A stretch of 64,000 bases of DNA from Oscillatoriales cyanobacterium (GTDB lineage: Bacteria > Cyanobacteriota > Cyanobacteriia > Cyanobacteriales > Microcoleaceae), in assembly GCA_004292955.1 (NCBI GenBank), contig RDXX01000010.1:78371-142370 (forward strand), read 5' to 3'. The stretch's first letter is position 1; each line of letters begins with the position of its first letter. The position numbers and the translations under genes are program-made. The notes beneath the pieces are model-generated. The model was not told the origin of the DNA and searched no databases. It was given only the letters and a program-made list of their open reading frames with translations. Of the stretch, positions 27,678-36,023 are shown piece after piece.

Positions 27678-27965
27678 ATGGAAAAGAAGAACATTCTGCC
27701 CCAACAAGGCAAACCAGTGATGCGGAGCACCACTGGTAAACTCCCCACCTACTTGGCTGAACTCTCTGAGGAATCTCTCGGTGATGCTGGTGTGGGAGCA
27801 TCTGCCACTACTTGTATGACTGCCTTCGATGGTGCGGAAGCATCTATCACTCATTGTATGACTGCCTTCGATGGTGCGGAAGCATCTATCACTCATTGTA
27901 TGACTGCCTTCGATGGTGCGGAAGCGTCTGCCAGTACTTGTATTACTGCCTTCGATGGTGAGTAA
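27678..27965 (+). CDS. patE: Cyanobactin precursor peptide PatE, four cores
   Basis: Ribosomal precursor of 95 residues. The leader is MEKKNILPQQGKPVMRS..., with the heterocyclase docking site LAELSEESL at 26-34. Four hexapeptide cores follow: ATTCMT (43-48), ITHCMT (57-62), ITHCMT (71-76) and ASTCIT (85-90). They are separated by AFDGAEAS, which combines the C-terminal cut site AFDG (AYDG in patellamide precursors) and the N-terminal cut site GAEAS. The first N-side signal is GVGAS and the peptide ends AFDGE. The ATG at 27678 is preferred over an upstream in-frame start because GAGG lies nine bases before it and the protein then begins like other PatE proteins. Confidence 0.95.
   Translation: MEKKNILPQQGKPVMRSTTGKLPTYLAELSEESLGDAGVGASATTCMTAFDGAEASITHCMTAFDGAEASITHCMTAFDGAEASASTCITAFDGE
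27804..27962 (+). repeat. patE: 42-bp tandem repeats encoding cyanobactin cores
   Basis: Units with a period of 42 bases start at 27804, 27846, 27888 and 27930 (the last is shortened). The second and third units are almost identical at the DNA level. Each encodes a six-residue core plus an eight-residue recognition spacer. The pattern favours core gain and loss by slippage or recombination. Confidence 0.92.
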
Positions 27966-28340
27966 GGATATGTAGCCTAGCTTACTTCAGTGGCACTACA
28001 GTTAACCTCCAGTTGCCATAGAAGTGATTTACTAGGCTGTGAGTTGTTGACGAGGTTAAAGATGTCGAGTTGCGAGCAAAACTTTACTTTATCCTGAGTT
28101 TTGTACACTTTCTTCATCTACCTCGTCTTCATCTTACACCTCCCAAAAGACAGGCGCTACAACGCTTCGGCGTTTAGCGGTGTGAAAAATGGGAAATTAA
28201 TCGCCATCAGGTCAATCTCAGTGGCGATTAATTTCCACTAAATATTTTTTGCTAAAAAAGCAATCCGTACTTTGTTGTTAAACTTAGGCAATCCATTAAA
28301 ATTAGCAACAAAAATTACTAAGATGATTACCCTAACTTCT
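27966..28340. other. Gap between patE and first patF
   Basis: This 375-bp stretch has no gene I can support. A GCGATTAATTTCC-type sequence occurs in both orientations around 28195-28235 and could form a hairpin that attenuates transcription after the abundant patE message. Confidence 0.45.
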
Positions 28341-29276
28341 ATGCTTCAAAATAATCGTCTCAAAGACCGCCGTATTCAGTTTATCCGAGCCCATCAAGAG
28401 GCTTTTGATGTTGAGCCAACCTTCCCTCTCCCTCTTTTTGAAGAGGTAATTCTTGAGATTGAAGGTTCTTGTTTTGTTGAATCCTCTTGCCAAATTGAAG
28501 GTGGCCGAGTGCTAGCAGGGCGTCATGAGGTTTGTAAATATCCTGGAAAGTCTTGGCCGGAATCGCTAACTCATGCGTTTAAGTTATTAGATAAAATTGA
28601 GAATCAGTTGGGTATACGCATTAATCGTAACTCGTTTGAGCAGTTTGCAGCAGCACATATTGGCTCTCGTAAAATCACGAACAACAGTATTGGCATTCAC
28701 TTGGGTTCAAAGCTGGAAGATTCCAGTGCAGTCTTCTATGTTTATATCGATGACGAGGAAGATCCTGAAGAATTAGCAAGGACAGCAATCGCTCTTGATG
28801 GCGGTCACTATTCAGATGAATTAACACAGGTTTTGATTAGAGATACTTGGGCAATTAGCTTTAAACTTTTCTTGGATGGTCGTAGTCGCGTCGAGCTATG
28901 TCCTTATGCTCCAGCACAGCCAGGATCATTAGGAATTAGAGGAAAGTATCTTACACCCTACATACAAAAACACTTTTCACCGAAGGTAAATTCTATTTTC
29001 AGGGGTTCTTATCTCCTTATGACACGCTTCTCTAAAGACTATGCAATGCCAGTCTTATGGTTTTACTTCACAAACATCAAAGACATACCAAAATATTTTC
29101 TATTTAATAGTTTAGGTGATAAGATATACGATTATTGTCAAAGTCAAAGTTGCATCACGGGTACTGGTGTGGCTGTTGCAGAGCCAGAGTTAGAGAAGAC
29201 TCGATTAGAAAATTTTTGCTTTTACTACGATCAACGTGACGGATGTCAGCCACGTCCTGGTTTTGAATTTTCTTAA
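28341..29276 (+). CDS. patF: PatF-family prenyltransferase-fold protein, copy 1
   Basis: Protein of 311 residues in the PatF/TruF/LynF family, an ABBA-barrel fold that prenylates Ser, Thr, Tyr, Trp or His side chains of cyanobactins, although some members such as PatF have no detected activity. The N-terminus LKDRRIQFIRAHQEAFDVEP and the later IGIHLGSKLEDSS, ALDGGHYSDELTQVLIRDT and FNSLGDKIYDYCQSQ segments follow the family. The start is taken at MLQNNR by analogy with copy 2; an ATG at 28323 or a start at 28272 is possible. It ends 65 bases before copy 2. Confidence 0.92.
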   Translation: MLQNNRLKDRRIQFIRAHQEAFDVEPTFPLPLFEEVILEIEGSCFVESSCQIEGGRVLAGRHEVCKYPGKSWPESLTHAFKLLDKIENQLGIRINRNSFEQFAAAHIGSRKITNNSIGIHLGSKLEDSSAVFYVYIDDEEDPEELARTAIALDGGHYSDELTQVLIRDTWAISFKLFLDGRSRVELCPYAPAQPGSLGIRGKYLTPYIQKHFSPKVNSIFRGSYLLMTRFSKDYAMPVLWFYFTNIKDIPKYFLFNSLGDKIYDYCQSQSCITGTGVAVAEPELEKTRLENFCFYYDQRDGCQPRPGFEFS

Positions 29277-29341
29277 AAATGACCTAATATTTCGCAATTT
29301 CCCTTTACTAACATCCTCCAATAATCCCGTTCTGAAACTCT

Positions 29342-30262
29342 ATGCTTCAAAATATTCAAAATAATCGTTTCAAAGACCGCCGTATTCAGTTTATCCGAGC
29401 TCATCAAGAAGCTTTTGATGTTGAGCCAACCTTTCCTCTCCCTCTTTTTGAAGAGATAATTATTGAAATAGAAGGTATATGTAGTGTTAAACCGTCTTGC
29501 AAAGTTGAAGGTAGTCAACTGCTAGCAGGACGTTATGAGACTGTTGTTCTCCCTATGAGAAAAACTTGGCCAAAATTGCTAACTCATACGTTTAAGTTCT
29601 TGGATAAAATCGAGAATCGGTTAGGTGTACGTCTCAATCGTAAATCGTTTGAGCAGTTTGTCGCAGCACATATTGGCTCCCGCAAAATTATGGATAACAC
29701 GATTGGCATTCACTTAAGTTCAAAGCTGGAAGATTCCAGTGTGATGCTGTATATCCATCTCGACACGGAGGAAGATTGTGAAGAATTAGCAAGGACAGCG
29801 ATCGCTCTTGATGGTGGTCACTACTCAGATGAATTAACACAGGTTCTGATTAGAGATATGGGCGTCATCGGTTTTGAACTTTTCTTCGATGGTCGTACTC
29901 ACCTGACTCTATGTCCTGTTACTCCAGCACAGCCTGGATCATTAGGAAACAGAGGAAAGTATTTGACACCATACATACAAAAATACTTTTCAGAAAAAGT
30001 GAATTCCATTTTCAGGGAATCATCTATCTTCAAAATATGCTTCTCTAAAGCTTATGCAAGGCCAGTTTTAGGGTTTTACTTCAAAAACCTCAAAGACATA
30101 CCAAAATATTTTAGGTTTAATAGCTTAGGTGATAGGATTTATGGCTTTTGTCAAAGTCAAACTTCTATCATTTTTTCTGGTGTGTATGTTACAGAGCAAG
30201 AGTTAGAAAACAGTCGATTAGAAAATTTTAATTTTTACTACATTCGATATGAAGAATATTAA
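29342..30262 (+). CDS. patF: PatF-family prenyltransferase-fold protein, copy 2
   Basis: Tandem paralogue of the preceding gene, 306 residues, with the same fold signatures (FKDRRIQFIRAHQEAFDVEP, LALDGGHYSDELTQVLIRDM-like segment, FNSLGDRIYGFCQSQ). It differs most in the region ~60-75, the tail, and in place of the CITGTGVAV segment. Two F genes in one cluster occur in the trunkamide (tru) cluster, where the F proteins are associated with prenylation. Whether this copy is catalytic, and on which residue, cannot be read from the sequence. Confidence 0.92.
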   Translation: MLQNIQNNRFKDRRIQFIRAHQEAFDVEPTFPLPLFEEIIIEIEGICSVKPSCKVEGSQLLAGRYETVVLPMRKTWPKLLTHTFKFLDKIENRLGVRLNRKSFEQFVAAHIGSRKIMDNTIGIHLSSKLEDSSVMLYIHLDTEEDCEELARTAIALDGGHYSDELTQVLIRDMGVIGFELFFDGRTHLTLCPVTPAQPGSLGNRGKYLTPYIQKYFSEKVNSIFRESSIFKICFSKAYARPVLGFYFKNLKDIPKYFRFNSLGDRIYGFCQSQTSIIFSGVYVTEQELENSRLENFNFYYIRYEEY

Positions 30263-30662
30263 CTACATCCGTAATTTTGATTGTTTTTGAAAAAGATTCT
30301 GATGAGGAAATCAAAACTGAAGACTACTAGAGCAATTTCCACTCTGATGCGGTACACCACAAGGAACGCAAGTATTCTGCCCCTAAAGTTGGATTGACTT
30401 TACAGGTTTGGAAACCGCTATACATCCTGCACTCAGCACAATAAAATCCGAACAATAGGCAACGCCGCCAATCAGAACATCATGAATCTATCTTTCAAAC
30501 AGCGCGTCAAACAGTCGTTCAACAGTCTGAAAAAAATGATAACCTTCTAACATTACACTGCTCCAATTGTTAACATCAAATAAGATTCCATTTATAATAA
30601 TTTCATCGATCGCTATTGCCATTGACTCACTTTCCCAATCATCGTTTCCCATTATCTACGCC
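30263..30662. other. Gap between second patF and patG
   Basis: No gene is supported. A TTG-started extension of patG could reach 30567 but would add 32 residues not found at the start of PatG proteins. Confidence 0.45.
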
Positions 30663-33600
30663 ATGAGCAATCACCCTTTCGCGGTTTCCCTCAACCCTTT
30701 TGTCCAAGTCAAAAGCGCCGAAGACTACTACACCCTGCACTCGGCAGAATCCGATCCGACCGCTTTGCTAACCCTTGCCACAACGCCCGGAATCGGTATG
30801 GCTCTGGATCGTCTCAAGGAAGGCAACACCACCACCGCATCTCTCGTGCAAGGGTTAGCCGAACTCGATGGTCGGGCAGCCGGGGAACAGTTTGCAGTGA
30901 CGCTACAACAATTGGATGAGCGGAGTTGGCTCAGTTACGCTGTGTTGCCGCTGGCAGTGGCGGTTCCGATGGTGGATTCTGCTGAGTTGAATTTGACCGA
31001 ACTCTACTGGACACAAACCCGTCTGGGCCTGTCCCGCTTTGCCTACCAACATCCCTATGAAGGCACAATGGTGCTGGAGTCCCCGCTCTCGAAGTTTCGG
31101 GTCAAGCTCCTCGACTGGCGAGCAAGTGCGCTCCTGGCTCAACTCGCCCAGCCCCAAACCTTAGCAACACTGACGCCACCGCCCTACCTCGGACCAGAAA
31201 CTGCCTATCAGTTCCTCAATTTGCTTTGGGCTGCGGGGTTTCTGACGGCTGACCCTGAACCCCCCTCGCTCCAGCTTTGGGAGTTTCACAACCTGCTGTT
31301 CCATAGCCGCAGCCGCTTGGGTCGTCATGACAATCCAACAGTAGATGAAAAGTTTGACCAGTGGTCGAATTTCCCGGTGGTGAAGCCGCCCATGAGCGAC
31401 CGGATTGTACCGCTACAGCGTCCGCATTTGGGGACGTTGATGTGTAACGATGCCACGCTCACGCAAGCGATCGAAGCACGAAAATCCGTTCGAGATTATG
31501 ATGAGAACCATCCAATGTCGGTCGAGCAACTGGGCGAACTACTGTATCGCACTGCCCGTGTTAAGGAATTAATTAACCAAGACCAGCTAATTAGTAAAGA
31601 TTTGCAAAAAAAGTTAGGTACTGTTGCAGATTTTGACTATGGCGAGTTGAGCCGACGGGCTTATGCTGGTGGCGGGGGAATGTATGAATTAGAAATTTAT
31701 CCGGTGGTACGGCATTGTCAAGGCTTGAATTCAGGGGTGTATCACTACGACCCTCTCAATCACCAGCTAGAGCAGCTACTAGAATGGGGGGATGATATTT
31801 TAGTTGCGTTAGGTTATGGCTTGGTCGAGAAATTCTGGGATCCACGTCCACAAGTGACGTTAGTAATTACAGCACGGTTCGGTCGCATATTTCGTCGCTA
31901 TTACGCTATCGCTTATTCGACTGTGCTTAAGAATCTTGGACTGCTCTATCAAAACTTTTACTTGGCGGCAACCAATATGGGTCTGGCTCCCTGTGCAGTG
32001 GGGGCTGGGGATAGCGATGCTTTTGGTCGAGCGATAGGCCTAAACTATTTGGAAGAGTCGGCTGTCGGAGAATTTTTGCTCGGGTCGTTGCCCAACCGCA
32101 ATGTTGAAGCAAGTGGACTGGAGTCGATTGAGGTTGATAGCTCAGAATATCAGACTGAGACTATGGTCTCGGCTAGGGAGACTGAATTGGGTGGAGTTGA
32201 GGCTAAGCCTGAGTCTGGTGAGACAGGAGTATTGAGAAATCAGCTTGAGCCAGTTGGGCTAGTGGCAGAAATTCCGCCGCCTGGGGTGTGGGACAGTTCT
32301 GACAATACCTCGGTAAAAGTTGAGGACATTGGGGCTGAGGCTGTTGACTTGGCTCCTTCAGATTTACTCTCCCAGACTCCAGATTCATCCAGTGTCGCTG
32401 AGGGTGAAAGATCGTCAGCGGCGGTTTCAGCTAGTAAAGTTGATAGCTCTGCAACCAAACTATCGCTGGCACTCCACCCCCATGACCTCGACGATCGCAT
32501 TCCTGGACTGGCCCAACTCCACAACCAAACTCTCGGCGACCCCCGCATCACGATTGTAATTCTAGACGGCGACCCAGATTACACATTGTCCTGCTTTGCT
32601 GGAGCTGAAGTCTCCAAGGTGTTTCCCTACTGGCACGAACCAGCAGAACCAATCAGCCCACAAGATTACGCCACCTACCAAGCAATCCGCGACCAGGGGC
32701 TAAAGGGTAAAAAGAAGGAAGATGCATTCTACGCTGCCCTCCCAAAAAACAAGGAGCGGGTTGAACTCAATGACCATGCCTGCCACGTCACCAGTATCAT
32801 TGTGGGGCAAGAACACAGTCCTGTTTTCGGTGTGGCTCCCAAGTGTCGGGTAATTAATATGCCCCATGATGCACTAGGAAACTATGCCGATATGCTGTCA
32901 CCCCTCAACATAGCCCGTGCCTTCGACTTAGCCTTAGAGTTGGGAGCAAATATTATCCACTGCGCTTTTTGTCGCCCCACCCAAACGGGAGAAGGAGAAG
33001 AGATCCTTGTCCAAGCGATTAAGAAATGTCAAGACAACAATATTTTGATCGTCGCGCCGGTGGGGAACAATGTACACCAATACTCGTGTCTGCCCGCCAT
33101 GCTGCCGGGAACTTTGGCAGTGGGAGCCGCAAAAGTCGATGGTACACCGTGTAAATTTAGCAACTGGGGCGGCAACAACACAGAAGAAGGCATCCTTGCT
33201 CCGGGTGAAGATATTCTAGGGGCGCAACCCTGCACCGAAAAACCTGTGCGTCAGACAGGAAGCAGCATGGCTGCTCCTGTCATCACGGGCATTTCTGCGC
33301 TGCTGATGAGTTTGCAACTGCGAGAAGGAAAACCCATCGATGCCGAAGCCATCCGAGCCGCCCTACTCAACACCGCGATTCCCTGCGACCCAAAGGTTGT
33401 AGAAGAACCGGAACAATGTCTGCGCGGCTTTGTCAATATCCCCGGCGCAATGAGAGTGCTGTTTGGGCAACCCTCCCTCACCATTTCCTTCGCGGGCGAC
33501 AAAGTGACCCGCACCGAACGTGCTGGATATGCCATGCCTAGTGCTACGGTTGCCCCGGCTGGCATCACCGCCGCTATAACGGCTACTGATACCAGCCCAG

Positions 33601-34535
33601 CCGTGCAACCCGCCACTCTTGCTACACCCACAGAAGCATCCGTTACTGTTGCTGACTCCGCCACAGTGGAAGCCAGCACCGCCTATTCTGGCAACGTTTA
33701 CGCCCTAGGGACTCTTGGCTACGACTTCGGGGATGAAAGCCGCCGCGACACTTTCAAGCAACTGATGGCCCCCTCCGAAATCAACGGTATCATGGTGCCC
33801 GCAGACCCCTACGATGCCCGCCAGATGATCGAATACCTCGATCGCAACCCCGATGAAAGCCGTTCGTTAATCTGGATATTGAACTTGGATGGAGACACGA
33901 TCTATGCCCTAGATCCAACAGGGCCGTTTTCAACAGATATCTACGAGATATTTCTGCTCATGTTGGCGGGGCAACTAGAGCCAGAAACCAGCGATGAGTT
34001 TGTAGAGCGGATCAGCGTACCCGCCCGACGCACCAACCGCACGGTGGAACTCTTCTCCGGTGAAGTTGTGCCTGTGGTGAAGGTACATGACGTGCGGGGG
34101 ATGTACGGCTGGAAAGTGAATGCTCTGGTGAACGCGGCAATGGTGCGAATCTCTCGTCAAGTAGACGAAGCCCAAGAACCGATCGTCCGACAAGCTCTGA
34201 CCTCCTTCCTCAACCGAGTCTACAACGATCTCCGGAATTTGGGGCAGACTTCGCGCGATCGAGCGCTCAACTTCGCTGCCACTAACATATTCCAAGCCGC
34301 TGTGACCTTTGCTCGGGCGATCGCCCAGCGTCGTCAACTGGACACCATTACAGTGGAAAAAAGCCCTTTCTGTCGCCTCAACAGTGACTGTTGGGATGTC
34401 AAGCTAGAGTTCTTCGACCCGGAAAGCAGTAGTCGATCGCGCAAGGTTTTCCGCTTTACCCTTGATGTGGTGCAGCCGATGCCAGTCACTTTGGGTGAGG
34501 TGAGGAGCTGGTCAATCCCTGGTAAAGTGAGTTGA
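30663..34535 (+). CDS. patG: PatG: thiazoline oxidase plus macrocyclase protease
   Basis: Three-domain protein of 1290 residues. An N-terminal region and a SagB/McbC-like FMN-dependent oxidase (~260-480, with ARKSVRDYDENHP and FLLGSLPNR) would oxidise thiazolines to thiazoles. An acidic linker (~480-600) leads to a subtilase domain with Asp635 (VILDGD), His705 (NDHACHVTS) and Ser868 (GSSMAAP). The insertion between Asp and His (WHEPAEPISPQDYATYQA...) corresponds to the capping helices of PatG-type macrocyclases, which cut before the C-terminal signal and close the ring. The C-terminal ~1010-1290 domain (VYALGTLGYDFGDESRRD) is shared with PatA. The ATG at 30663 matches the family start. Confidence 0.96.
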   Translation: MSNHPFAVSLNPFVQVKSAEDYYTLHSAESDPTALLTLATTPGIGMALDRLKEGNTTTASLVQGLAELDGRAAGEQFAVTLQQLDERSWLSYAVLPLAVAVPMVDSAELNLTELYWTQTRLGLSRFAYQHPYEGTMVLESPLSKFRVKLLDWRASALLAQLAQPQTLATLTPPPYLGPETAYQFLNLLWAAGFLTADPEPPSLQLWEFHNLLFHSRSRLGRHDNPTVDEKFDQWSNFPVVKPPMSDRIVPLQRPHLGTLMCNDATLTQAIEARKSVRDYDENHPMSVEQLGELLYRTARVKELINQDQLISKDLQKKLGTVADFDYGELSRRAYAGGGGMYELEIYPVVRHCQGLNSGVYHYDPLNHQLEQLLEWGDDILVALGYGLVEKFWDPRPQVTLVITARFGRIFRRYYAIAYSTVLKNLGLLYQNFYLAATNMGLAPCAVGAGDSDAFGRAIGLNYLEESAVGEFLLGSLPNRNVEASGLESIEVDSSEYQTETMVSARETELGGVEAKPESGETGVLRNQLEPVGLVAEIPPPGVWDSSDNTSVKVEDIGAEAVDLAPSDLLSQTPDSSSVAEGERSSAAVSASKVDSSATKLSLALHPHDLDDRIPGLAQLHNQTLGDPRITIVILDGDPDYTLSCFAGAEVSKVFPYWHEPAEPISPQDYATYQAIRDQGLKGKKKEDAFYAALPKNKERVELNDHACHVTSIIVGQEHSPVFGVAPKCRVINMPHDALGNYADMLSPLNIARAFDLALELGANIIHCAFCRPTQTGEGEEILVQAIKKCQDNNILIVAPVGNNVHQYSCLPAMLPGTLAVGAAKVDGTPCKFSNWGGNNTEEGILAPGEDILGAQPCTEKPVRQTGSSMAAPVITGISALLMSLQLREGKPIDAEAIRAALLNTAIPCDPKVVEEPEQCLRGFVNIPGAMRVLFGQPSLTISFAGDKVTRTERAGYAMPSATVAPAGITAAITATDTSPAVQPATLATPTEASVTVADSATVEASTAYSGNVYALGTLGYDFGDESRRDTFKQLMAPSEINGIMVPADPYDARQMIEYLDRNPDESRSLIWILNLDGDTIYALDPTGPFSTDIYEIFLLMLAGQLEPETSDEFVERISVPARRTNRTVELFSGEVVPVVKVHDVRGMYGWKVNALVNAAMVRISRQVDEAQEPIVRQALTSFLNRVYNDLRNLGQTSRDRALNFAATNIFQAAVTFARAIAQRRQLDTITVEKSPFCRLNSDCWDVKLEFFDPESSSRSRKVFRFTLDVVQPMPVTLGEVRSWSIPGKVS

Positions 34536-34603
34536 ACGCACTGGTGACGGACTCACGTCACAAGAGTCGGTATGACATGAGCTTCTAGGCCATTCCAGAA
34601 TTT

Positions 34604-34742
34604 CCTTGAACTGAGATCTTGCACCATTTTCAATTAGCCTTTCATGGGCGGGCGGGACGCCCACCCCACAAGAAAACTCACTCTTTGTGGAACAGGCCGG
34701 AAAGCCTGTTAAGCGAGAATGGTGCAAGATCTCAGTTCAAGG
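34604..34742. mobile_element. 139-bp MITE-like element downstream of patG
   Basis: 25-bp perfect terminal inverted repeats (34604-34628 and 34718-34742, starting CCTTGAACTGAGATCTTGCA) enclose two internal palindromes, GGGCGGGACGCCC-like and CAGGCCGGAAAGCCTG. The element starts about 70 bases after the patG stop and may terminate the operon. Confidence 0.85.
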
Positions 34743-34860
34743 TACTCGTAATTTTAGGAATAATCCTAATACCTTTGCGCGACTTAAGTTAAAGAGTTTT
34801 TATGAACAGGCATCTTGTCTGTTCCACAATTTGTATTGCTAAGGCTCAAGAAGTAAAAAC

Positions 34861-35658
34861 ATGGGAATAGAATTTAACCATTTATATATTACTCTCGACA
34901 CAGAAACACTAGAGTCAATAGCCAAATCAGAGTTCATTAGCCAAGAATTCTGCACAATATCCAGAGATACCGTAGAAACTGATACAGAGAGTTGGGCGGG
35001 TACTTATCTCAGAGGGAAACATAGCTATCTTGAGCTTTTTGCACCAGGGGGTGCTGAAGGGTTTAGGGAAGGTTTTTCGGGTATTGGTTTCAATAGTAAA
35101 CAAGCAGGACAGATTGATATTGTAGATGAAAAACTAAAATCCTTAGTCGCCCAAGAAACGTTTTCTGATTTGCAAATTCGTCAAACCGAAGATGGAAAAG
35201 TACCCTGGTTTCATTATTGGGCGCTCAAATCAGAGAGAGAAGCCTTCAGTGCGTGGTTGATGGAATTTCATCAGGATTATTTAGACTATAAAAACATCAA
35301 GCTTACCAGTGCTGGTTGCTTTGACCGTGCTGCTTATCTAAAAAACCTTGCTACCTCCGAAACTTCTTTATTTGAAGACATTTCAGAAGTTCATCTTGAA
35401 TTGACTTTAGCGGAACACGAGGAACTAGCATTACTACTTCGAGTCTTTGGCTATCACTCATCTTGCTCAGGAGATATTACTACCTATCGTTCTCATGGTT
35501 TTACTTTACAAGTATCTCAGAAAGTTGCTCCAAGTTATCGAATTCGCAAGGTTGTTTGCACGATGAAGGATCAAGTTCATCAGCAAAGAAAGTTCACTTT
35601 CGGTGATAATGCACAGTTAAATGTGGGTGGAGAGTTGGCAATTTGGCAGTTTGGATGA
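34861..35658 (+). CDS. DUF5829-like protein next to patG
   Basis: Protein of 265 residues beginning MGIEFNHLYITLDTETLESI. The N-terminal half (LYITLDTETLESIAKSEFI, then WAGTYLRGKHSYLELFAPGG) resembles DUF5829, a family with a VOC-like look and no known function. The C-terminal half is unassigned. There is no signal peptide. It lies on the same strand as patG but is separated by a MITE, so co-transcription is uncertain. It could be an accessory tailoring or resistance gene of the cyanobactin cluster, or an unrelated neighbour. Confidence 0.65.
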   Translation: MGIEFNHLYITLDTETLESIAKSEFISQEFCTISRDTVETDTESWAGTYLRGKHSYLELFAPGGAEGFREGFSGIGFNSKQAGQIDIVDEKLKSLVAQETFSDLQIRQTEDGKVPWFHYWALKSEREAFSAWLMEFHQDYLDYKNIKLTSAGCFDRAAYLKNLATSETSLFEDISEVHLELTLAEHEELALLLRVFGYHSSCSGDITTYRSHGFTLQVSQKVAPSYRIRKVVCTMKDQVHQQRKFTFGDNAQLNVGGELAIWQFG

Positions 35659-35790
35659 CTGAAGCAATAAGTTTAAAAATAGCGGTATCCCTTTGTTTGG
35701 TAGTGCAACTGATAAATTTGGCAACCGCTTGCTACCCTATTTATCAGTTGCGTCATGTCCAATAATGTCAGCCCTCAAGCTTTATATTAT

Positions 35791-35917
35791 ATAGCAATCC
35801 TAAATCATTCATGCAGATATGTAGGGGCGGTGCCCCCGTGCCCGCCCTCCGGGCGATTTGGGCAACCACGGGGGGATTGCCCCTACAAGAATTATGCAAA
35901 TGATTTAGGATCGCTAT
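35791..35917. repeat. 127-bp inverted-repeat element with GTAGGGGC core
   Basis: Ends ATAGCAATCCTAAATCATT (35791-35809) and AATGATTTAGGATCGCTAT (35899-35917) pair with one mismatch. The interior has TGTAGGGGCGGTGCC and GCCCCTACA halves, a widespread cyanobacterial palindromic unit also found inside the element at 58690. Confidence 0.8.
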
Positions 35918-36016
35918 AGGACTTACGCAAAAACTCCGGGTTCTGACAAAAATCGTCGCTTTTTAGATGAATATTGACGCAGAACCCTGGTTTTGTGCCT
36001 CCCGTGCGTAAGTCCT
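35918..36016. repeat. 99-bp inverted-repeat element, IS701-like ends
   Basis: AGGACTTACGCA (35918-35929) and TGCGTAAGTCCT (36005-36016) bound a non-coding unit with internal GGGTTCTG / CAGAACCC pairing. The ends match the outer 12 bases (after CT) of the IS701 terminal repeat at 16783, suggesting a MITE derived from or mobilised by that IS type. Confidence 0.8.
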
Positions 36017-36023
36017 GTATTAC

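Noticed and set aside
27804..27962. Regular 42-bp repeats looking like a CRISPR or coding minisatellite array
   Set aside because: They lie in frame in a cyanobactin precursor with leader and recognition sequences, which fully explains them.
30567..30662. TTG-started extension of patG resembling a hydrophobic leader
   Set aside because: PatG proteins begin near the later ATG, and a hydrophobic leader makes no sense for a cytoplasmic enzyme.
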